Positions 1 through 4,391 of a stretch of 7,275 bases of DNA are shown in pieces. A model generated the notes under the pieces. It saw nothing but the letters and a program-made list of their open reading frames with translations, searched no databases and was not told the DNA's origin. How positions within the stretch are numbered: the first letter of the stretch is position 1; every line of letters begins with the position of its first letter. Both the position numbers and the translations under genes were made by a program. Source of the stretch: an uncultured Pseudomonadota bacterium (lineage in GTDB: Bacteria > Pseudomonadota > Gammaproteobacteria > Burkholderiales > Burkholderiaceae_C); the NCBI GenBank assembly GCA_900320815.1, contig ONTY01000070.1:1-7275 (forward strand), written 5' to 3'.

Positions 1-1
1 A

Positions 2-361
2 AACGGCACCGACCTCATGGCGCGCATGAGTGCCGAAGAGCGCCGCTTTGGCGTGCACGCCGGCCAGAGCGAAACCAGCATGATGCTGGCGCTGGATGCG
101 CTGCATGTGGACATGCTGCGCGCACAGCACTTCGCCTCCACCTCCAGGCAGCGCGCCGCCGCCTTCCCCATCCTTGGCAACGGCGCCAGCGCCAAACTCG
201 CCTGGATGGCGCGCGACCTCAACCCTGCGGGCGCCGCTGGCAACGCCGCCGCCGCCACTGCCGACTATGGTCACGCGCTGATTGACGCCACTGGCCGCGC
301 GCTCGCCGCCCTGCTGGCGGAAATCCACCGCCTGCCGCCAGACACTGTGCGCCCCCTCTAA
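2..361 (+). CDS. Creatininase-family amidohydrolase, 3' end only
   Basis: The reading frame is open from the left edge of the window, so the start lies upstream and only about 119 C-terminal residues are visible. The segment carries the family pattern HAG-x-x-ETS-x-ML (VHAGQSETSMML), followed by an FPILGNG segment, a WMARDLNP-x-G-x-x-GN segment and a helical tail ending in a TAA stop. Creatininase-family enzymes are metal-dependent amidohydrolases that open cyclic amides or cleave formamides; family members include creatininase, FAPy deformylases and mycofactocin MftE. The glutamate of the ETS motif is, from memory of the family, a metal ligand. The two-metal site residues nearer the N-terminus are outside the window, so substrate cannot be assigned. 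An in-frame ATG at 17 has no ribosome binding site and lies in conserved sequence, so it is not the start. The next gene begins 92 bases downstream across a structured repeat, so an operon is uncertain. Confidence 0.82.
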   Translation, partial: NGTDLMARMSAEERRFGVHAGQSETSMMLALDALHVDMLRAQHFASTSRQRAAAFPILGNGASAKLAWMARDLNPAGAAGNAAAATADYGHALIDATGRALAALLAEIHRLPPDTVRPL

Positions 362-365
362 ATAC

Positions 366-433
366 ATATACTCACCCTATTAACATACGTTTGCCGGCAA
401 ATTATGCCGGTAAACACAATATACTCCAAGAAA
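366..433 (+). repeat. Structured intergenic element, copy A
   Basis: A TATACTC box (367-373) is followed by 16 bases and a 25-bp dyad: left arm TTTGCCGGCA (390-399), 5-base loop, right arm TGCCGGTAAA (405-414). Then come 5 bases and TATACTCC (420-427) with AAGAAA (428-433). The same spacing occurs in the three other copies of this window. The element fills most of the gap between the creatininase stop and the next gene. Family name unknown to me. Confidence 0.8.
391..425 (+). promoter_or_regulatory. Possible promoter with operator-like dyad for the 454-1218 gene
   Basis: TATACT at 420-425 matches five of six bases of the -10 consensus and sits 28 bases before the ATG at 454. No good -35 lies 16-18 bases upstream; TTGCCG at 391-396 is 23 bases away. 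The dyad at 390-414 covers the usual -35 position, which would suit a regulator-dependent promoter. This is inference only, because the same module also occurs where no gene follows (copy C). Confidence 0.25.
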
Positions 434-453
434 CTCTTCTTCCAGAAGCTGCC

Positions 454-1218
454 ATGAAGCATCTCCTCCCCGCCCTGCTCCTCGCTGCTGCCACCTTGCC
501 CGTTGCCACCCAAAGCGAGAGCGGCACCCTCATCACCATTGAAGGAGGTGTCCCGCGCGCCAGTGAACGCTGCGGTGCACAAGAAGCCGACTTCATCCTG
601 CACGCCGAGCGCCCCCTCACCCTTGTGCAGCGCACCATCACTGGCTGGAACAAGGGCAGATTCACCTACGGCACCAGCACCAGCGGCGCCATGCAGCGCG
701 GCGACACGCAAACAATCAACACCTGCATCAGCGAGACCATGCCCACGCTGGAAATCTGCGCCACGCCAGACGGCGGGCAAGAACAATGCTGGACACCCGC
801 CTACAGCGGGCGCAACGGCGCGCTCATGCTTACCGCCGGCTTTGCCCTCGCTGCCGCCGCGTCAGCCCCTCTTGACGCCGCCGCGCTGCAAGGCGCGTGG
901 GACGAGCGCGTCAGTGGCCGCTGCCACATGCTCATCACCCGCACCAAAGGCAACGAAGTGCAGGTGCGTGTCAACTGGGCCGACGGCGCCGCCGTGGACA
1001 ACGTCTGGACTTTCAGCGGCCTCTGGAACAAGGAGCAACAGCTCCTTGCCTATGGCGACGGCATGCGCGTGCGCCGCGAAGACAGCGGCAAAACCACCAC
1101 GGAAACGGTGCAATGGAGCGAAGGCGCCGGCACCCTGCGCCACGCAGGCGGCGCGCTCTACTGGCACGACGCCAAGGAGCACATCTGCAAGGAGTGCATC
1201 TTCCAGCGCGCGCAGTAA
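454..1218 (+). CDS. Putative exported cysteine-containing protein, function unknown
   Basis: This is a 254-residue protein I cannot name. The start at 454 is chosen because it begins a clear Sec-type signal sequence (MKHLLPALLLAAATLPVATQ). The longer frame back to TTG at 391 only translates the upstream repeat. An AGAAG at 445-449 is a weak ribosome binding site. The mature part has two regions. Residues 21-120 hold C40, C91, C102 and C112, with no recognised fold. Residues 145-254 begin LQGAWDERVSGRCHMLI and include VRVNW, VWTFSGLW and LLAYGDG, ending in HICKECIF; this resembles a small beta-barrel-like domain of secreted bacterial proteins, but I cannot give a family. Seven cysteines suggest disulfides in the periplasm or outside the cell. 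A second hydrophobic run (residues 122-139) separates the halves and could be a membrane segment or a fusion scar. Copies A and C of the intergenic element flank the gene in opposite orientations. Confidence 0.72.
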   Translation: MKHLLPALLLAAATLPVATQSESGTLITIEGGVPRASERCGAQEADFILHAERPLTLVQRTITGWNKGRFTYGTSTSGAMQRGDTQTINTCISETMPTLEICATPDGGQEQCWTPAYSGRNGALMLTAGFALAAAASAPLDAAALQGAWDERVSGRCHMLITRTKGNEVQVRVNWADGAAVDNVWTFSGLWNKEQQLLAYGDGMRVRREDSGKTTTETVQWSEGAGTLRHAGGALYWHDAKEHICKECIFQRAQ

Positions 1219-1253
1219 ACGTACCTGTGACCACACAGGCAGCGCTGTTAAAC

Positions 1254-1316
1254 CACGGTTGACGTCTTGCGCGCCCACAAGGGGCGCCCCTACAGAGGGG
1301 GTATTTTGTACGTCAA
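1254..1316. repeat. Palindromic intergenic sequence with GGGGCGCCCC core
   Basis: TTGACGT (1259-1265) is inversely repeated as ACGTCAA (1310-1316) around a perfect 12-base palindrome at 1280-1291 whose core is GGGGCGCCCC. CACGGTTGACGT (1254-1265) recurs at 3748-3759, and the reverse complement of 1283-1293, GTAGGGGCGCC, recurs at 3790-3800. The shared pieces indicate a dispersed repeat family. GTAGGGGCG-type hairpins are, from memory, common between genes in many bacteria. Confidence 0.55.
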
Positions 1317-1345
1317 TGCTGGTTGAACAGCGCCTAATAGGCTTT

Positions 1346-1405
1346 GGTATCCATTGCTTGCCAGCATCTTTTGCCGGCAATAAAGAAGCAAGCAATGGAG
1401 TATAA
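1346..1405 (-). repeat. Structured intergenic element, copy C
   Basis: Read on the minus strand: TATACTC (1405 to 1399), 17 bases, then a dyad with arms ATTGCCGGCA and TGCTGGCAAG (1381 to 1357, 5-base loop), 5 bases, and GATACC (1351 to 1346). The geometry matches the other copies to within one base. On the plus strand CCATTGCTTG (1351-1360) also pairs with CAAGCAATGG (1389-1398), and AGAAGCA (1384-1390) with TGCTTCT (1411-1417). The copy lies between two convergent genes, downstream of both, so it is unlikely to be just a gene promoter. Confidence 0.75.
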
Positions 1406-1415
1406 GAATCTGCTT

Positions 1416-3566
1416 CTATACCCGCCCGGCGTGCCGCACGCCGGGCATTTTTTTCAGCTGCGCCAGCACCTGCGTCAGGCGCCGCGTGTCAGCAACTTGC
1501 ACAGTGAAGTCCATACGCGCGCTGCCGTCTGCCAAGTGCGTTTGCACGTCGGTAATGTTCACGCGCGCGCGCGCAAAAATGTCCGAGATGTCGCGCAGCA
1601 GGCCGCTGCGGTCACTCGCTTGCACGCGCACACCCACGGGGTAGCTGGCGGCGGCGGCACCTGGCGCTGCTTCGGTGCTGCCCCAGGCGGCCTCAATCAG
1701 GCGCTCAGGCGCGCTCTGAGCCAAGTGGCGCAGCTCCGGGCAGCCCTTGCGGTGAATGGTGACGCCTTTGCCGCGCGTGACGTAGCCGGCAATCTCATCG
1801 GGCGGCGCGGGTTTGCAGCAGCGCGCGGGCTGGGTCAGCACCCCCGCCATGCCGCGCACCAGCACGCCAGCGCCGCCGCGCGTGGCTTTGCCCAGCGGCG
1901 AACGCAGAACGGGGGCGGCATCAGGCGCGGTGGCAGGTTTTGCCTCTGGCGGGCGCAGCGCCGCTTCAATGCTGCGCGGGGAGAGTTCGTCTTTGCCCAC
2001 GCTCTCAAACAGCGCCTCGGCGCTTTTGAAGCCCATTCCGGCAGCCAGCGCCTCGTGCGCCAGCGCCGTGCGGCCCAGGCGCTGCAGGAGTTTTTCCACC
2101 ACTTCGCGTCCACGGGCGATGGTCTCGTGCAGATGCTGCGCATTGAACCAGGCGCGCACCTTGGCGCGCGCACGCGGCGAGGCGAGATAGTGCAACTCGG
2201 GGTTGAGCCAGTCGCGCGAGGGGCCGCCCTCCTTGGCGGCGATGACCTCCACGCTCTGCCCGTTGGCCAGCCGCGTGTGCAGCGGCGCCATCGCGCCGTC
2301 AATGCGCGCACCCCGGCAGCGGTGGCCAAGCTCGGTGTGCACGGCGTAGGCAAAGTCCACCGGCGTGGCACCGGCGGGCAGCTCGACGATGCGCGCGTCG
2401 GGCGTGAGCACATAGATGCGGTCGTCAAACGGGTTGCCGCCCTCCGGCTGCTGCGCGCCTACTTCCCTGCCCCACGCCAGCAGGCGGCGCAGCGTGGCGA
2501 GTTTGGCGTCGTCGCTGCTAGCGGCGCTCACACCGGCATAGCCGCGCACGCCCGCTTCTTTGTAGGCCCAGTGGGCGGCGACGCCGTTTTCCGCCATCTC
2601 GTGCATGGCGCGAGTGCGGATTTGCACTTCCCAGGCGCGGCCCTCGGCGTCGCGCACCACGGTGTGCAGCGACTGGTAGCCGTTGGCCTTGGGGCGGGCG
2701 ATGTAGTCGTCAAACTCGCCGGGCACGGGGGCAAAGTGGCTGTGCACCCAGGCGAGAGTGGCGTAACAGGCGGCCTCTGTGGGCACGAGCACGCGCAGCG
2801 CACGCACGTCCATCAGCTGATGAAACGCGAGTTTTTTGCCGCGCATCTTGCGCACGATGGAACTGATGTGCTTGGGGCGTCCACTGACCTGCGCGTCAAT
2901 GCCCTGCGCGCGCAGCGCCGCCTGCAGCGCAGTGCGCTGGCGCTCCATTTCGGCGACGCGCTCGCGGCGCTTGGCGCCGAGCTGCTGCGCGATGGCGCGG
3001 TAGACGGCAGGCTCCTGCGCGCGCAGCACCAAGTCTTCAATTTCCCACTTGATTTGCCAGATGCCCAGGCGGTTGGCCAGCGGCGCGAACACCTGGGCAG
3101 TCTCGTGCAGCAACTCGGGCGGCAAATCGCGCCCTTCGGCGGCGTGCCAGCGCAGCGTCTGCAGGCGCGAAGCCAGGCGCAGCACCACCACGCGCGCATC
3201 CCGGCTGAACGCCAGCAGCATGCGCCGCACCGTCTCGCCCTGCGGCAGCGCGCGTGAGCGCGCCTGCACGGCTTCCAGCCGCAGGGTTTCCAGCGCCAGC
3301 CGGGTGAGCGCAGCGCCAAAGGCCTTGGTCAGCACCGGCTCCGGACGGCTCAATTGCGCGGCGGCGTAGCACAAATGCGCAGCGGCGCGCATTTCAGCGT
3401 CGGCATCCATGCCCTCAAGAATGGCGGCGGTGCCATCAGCGTGCGCCAGCATGGCTTCGCCCGCTGGCGAGCTGCGCCCTTCCATCAGCGGCGCGGCAAA
3501 GGCACGCGCACGCTCTGGCAATGCGGCGGCGGCTTCTTCCCCTGTGTTTGCCCCATGTGTGCTCAT
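1416..3566 (-). CDS. relA: RelA, ribosome-linked (p)ppGpp synthetase with degenerate hydrolase domain
   Basis: This 716-residue protein transfers pyrophosphate from ATP to the 3' OH of GDP or GTP, making the stringent-response alarmone. Domains in order: a pseudo-HD region (about 40-180) where the expected HDxxED hydrolase motif is replaced by HLCYAAA; the synthetase (about 225-335) with GRPKHISSI (229-237), D253 in MDVRALRV, EFDD (284-287), Y297 in NGYQSLHT and E313 in EVQIRT; TGS (381-442); RDWLNPEL (451-458); a CC-containing domain (about 567-615, ARCCKPAPPDEIAGYV); and a C-terminal ACT domain (about 641-716). EFDD rather than RFKD is the mark of synthetase-only RelA, so SpoT or a bifunctional Rel is disfavoured. 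Length is close to the roughly 740 residues of E. coli RelA. ATG at 3566 is chosen because AAGGAGA ends about 5 bases upstream; the in-frame ATG at 3581 would place that site inside the gene. It is monocistronic here, convergent with the upstream small gene and divergent from the 4392 gene. Confidence 0.95.
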   Translation of the reverse strand: MSTHGANTGEEAAAALPERARAFAAPLMEGRSSPAGEAMLAHADGTAAILEGMDADAEMRAAAHLCYAAAQLSRPEPVLTKAFGAALTRLALETLRLEAVQARSRALPQGETVRRMLLAFSRDARVVVLRLASRLQTLRWHAAEGRDLPPELLHETAQVFAPLANRLGIWQIKWEIEDLVLRAQEPAVYRAIAQQLGAKRRERVAEMERQRTALQAALRAQGIDAQVSGRPKHISSIVRKMRGKKLAFHQLMDVRALRVLVPTEAACYATLAWVHSHFAPVPGEFDDYIARPKANGYQSLHTVVRDAEGRAWEVQIRTRAMHEMAENGVAAHWAYKEAGVRGYAGVSAASSDDAKLATLRRLLAWGREVGAQQPEGGNPFDDRIYVLTPDARIVELPAGATPVDFAYAVHTELGHRCRGARIDGAMAPLHTRLANGQSVEVIAAKEGGPSRDWLNPELHYLASPRARAKVRAWFNAQHLHETIARGREVVEKLLQRLGRTALAHEALAAGMGFKSAEALFESVGKDELSPRSIEAALRPPEAKPATAPDAAPVLRSPLGKATRGGAGVLVRGMAGVLTQPARCCKPAPPDEIAGYVTRGKGVTIHRKGCPELRHLAQSAPERLIEAAWGSTEAAPGAAAASYPVGVRVQASDRSGLLRDISDIFARARVNITDVQTHLADGSARMDFTVQVADTRRLTQVLAQLKKMPGVRHAGRV
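1424..1454 (+). terminator. Intrinsic terminator on + strand, embedded in the relA 3' end
   Basis: A perfect 10-bp stem (GCCCGGCGTG at 1424-1433, CACGCCGGGC at 1437-1446) with a 3-base loop is followed by A and seven T (1448-1454). Orientation is correct for transcripts from the 454-1218 gene. The stem and T-run are the antisense of relA codons for KKMPGVRHAGR, so the terminator lies inside the convergent gene. On the relA strand the hairpin has no U-tract after it. Confidence 0.8.
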
Positions 3567-3570
3567 CGCT

Positions 3571-3578
3571 GTCTCCTT
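3571..3578 (-). promoter_or_regulatory. Ribosome binding site of relA
   Basis: On the minus strand AAGGAGAC precedes the ATG at 3566 with a 4-base gap after the C. This is a strong Shine-Dalgarno match and decides the start over the in-frame ATG at 3581. Confidence 0.8.
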
Positions 3579-3663
3579 CATGCAGCCAAGGATAGGCGTT
3601 GCGGCGCATGAGAAGAAAAGTGTGTACAGGAGCCACTGTGCAGCAGGCTTTGAAGCGATTCCC

Positions 3664-3730
3664 ATATACTCCGTAATCAATAATTTATTTACCGGCAAGA
3701 TATGCGGGTAATATGGATATACCCAAGAAA
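3664..3730 (+). repeat. Structured intergenic element, copy B
   Basis: TATACTC (3665-3671), 16 bases, a dyad with left arm TTTACCGGCA (3688-3697) and right arm TGCGGGTAAT (3703-3712), then 5 bases, TATACCC (3718-3724) and AAGAAA (3725-3730). The box-to-box distance is 53 bases, as in copies A and D. It lies about 100 bases upstream of the relA start and points away from relA. Confidence 0.78.
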
Positions 3731-3789
3731 TGCCGGCTCTGCTGAAGCACGGTTGACGTGTTTGCCGCATCCGTGAAGGCAGGAATGCA

Positions 3790-3846
3790 GTAGGGGCGCC
3801 TTTGTGCCGCGAGGCATACCGGGCGGGCACGATGAATCGCGCCCCC
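3790..3846. repeat. GGGGCG-type palindromic repeat
   Basis: GTAGGGGCGCC (3790-3800) begins a segment with two competing foldings: GGGGCGC (3793-3799) with GCGCCCC (3839-3845), and GGGCACGAT (3825-3833) with ATCGCGCCC (3836-3844, one mismatch). It shares GTAGGGGCGCC and the nearby CACGGTTGACGT (3748-3759) with the gap at 1254-1316. It lies between copies B and D of the structured element. Confidence 0.55.
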
Positions 3847-3883
3847 AATGAGAGGAGCCACGGTAGAGAGATTGGCCTGTCAT

Positions 3884-3943
3884 GGTATAGAGTGTTTACC
3901 AGCATATACCGCTGGCAATAGATTATAAATATATGGGGTATAT
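3884..3943 (-). repeat. Structured intergenic element, copy D
   Basis: Read on the minus strand: TATACCC (3942 to 3936), 16 bases, a dyad with arms ATTGCCAGCG and TGCTGGTAAA (3919 to 3895, 5-base loop), 5 bases, and TATACC (3889 to 3884). The arms differ from copies A and B, but paired positions stay largely complementary and the spacing is identical. It faces copy B. Confidence 0.75.
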
Positions 3944-4379
3944 GTATATATTCCTCACCATTTACCACTCACTGTGCACCACATCACCCGTCAGTTGCAA
4001 ACACCACACAACCGCCCGCTCCACCCGACAAGCGGCAGCAACTGCGGTACAGCCGGTCATCACCCACACCCACAGCCACGCAGCAATTTCCGGCAAACGG
4101 CACGCCAACCCCGACAAATGGCAGCAACCACACTACCCCCGTCACTGCACAGCGGCACATTTTTTGCTGCTGCCGCCAGCACTTCCCCCGCTTTATTCAC
4201 ACTCCATTCACATCCACTGCCGAAATCAGTCCGTGATATTGGGCACACCGCCTCCCCGCCGCTCCCGGCCAGTCTCACCCGCCACTGGCGCCCATGCCCA
4301 AAAACCCAAGCGTGACACTCGGATATGCCCCCGCCCTCGCTAGCGCCACCTATATCATGCTCTCTGCATTTTTTTACTT
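3944..4379 (+). other. Long C-rich, G-poor non-coding leader upstream of the 4392 gene
   Basis: I see no credible gene here. Open frames at 3933-4343 and 3974-4315 lack a ribosome binding site and give low-complexity H/P/T/R-rich translations. By hand count, 3961-4320 has about 155 C and 63 G on the plus strand, a stronger skew than in the neighbouring coding region. C-rich, G-poor RNA with little structure is the kind of sequence Rho can load on, so a Rho-regulated leader is possible. A TATATC at 4351-4356 is a weak -10 candidate without a -35. Seven T at 4369-4375 precede the ribosome binding site. Confidence 0.4.
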
Positions 4380-4384
4380 AAGGA
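4380..4384 (+). promoter_or_regulatory. Ribosome binding site of the 4392 gene
   Basis: AAGGA ends 7 bases before the ATG at 4392. Together with the signal sequence that follows, it supports this start. Confidence 0.65.
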
Positions 4385-4391
4385 AACAAGG

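Noticed and set aside
390..414. Intrinsic terminator of the creatininase-family gene
   Set aside because: The dyad arms could form a hairpin but no U-tract follows; the same dyad occurs elsewhere as part of the repeat.
366..433. CRISPR array, because repeats with fixed spacing recur
   Set aside because: Copies are dispersed over 3.6 kb in both orientations, not in a row with spacers, and no cas gene is present.
391..453. TTG start at 391 extending the 454-1218 protein by 21 residues
   Set aside because: The extension translates the dyad repeat and hides the signal peptide; ATG at 454 gives a normal Sec signal.
503..1405. 300-codon open frame overlapping the small exported gene
   Set aside because: Alternative frame with A/P/T/S-rich translation and no signal or motif; the 454-1218 frame has the signal peptide and patterned cysteines.
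1344..3257. 637-codon open frame on the plus strand opposite relA
   Set aside because: It is the antisense shadow of relA in GC-rich DNA, low in complexity (H, A, R, G-rich), with no ribosome binding site; relA shows the conserved synthetase motifs on the other strand.
3567..3968. N-terminal extension of relA up to the ATG at 3968
   Set aside because: It runs through the intergenic repeats, has no similarity to RelA N-termini, and a strong ribosome binding site sits just before 3566.
3933..4343. 136-codon frame, and an overlapping 113-codon frame, in the leader
   Set aside because: No ribosome binding site and translations dominated by H, P, T and R, as expected from C-rich non-coding DNA.
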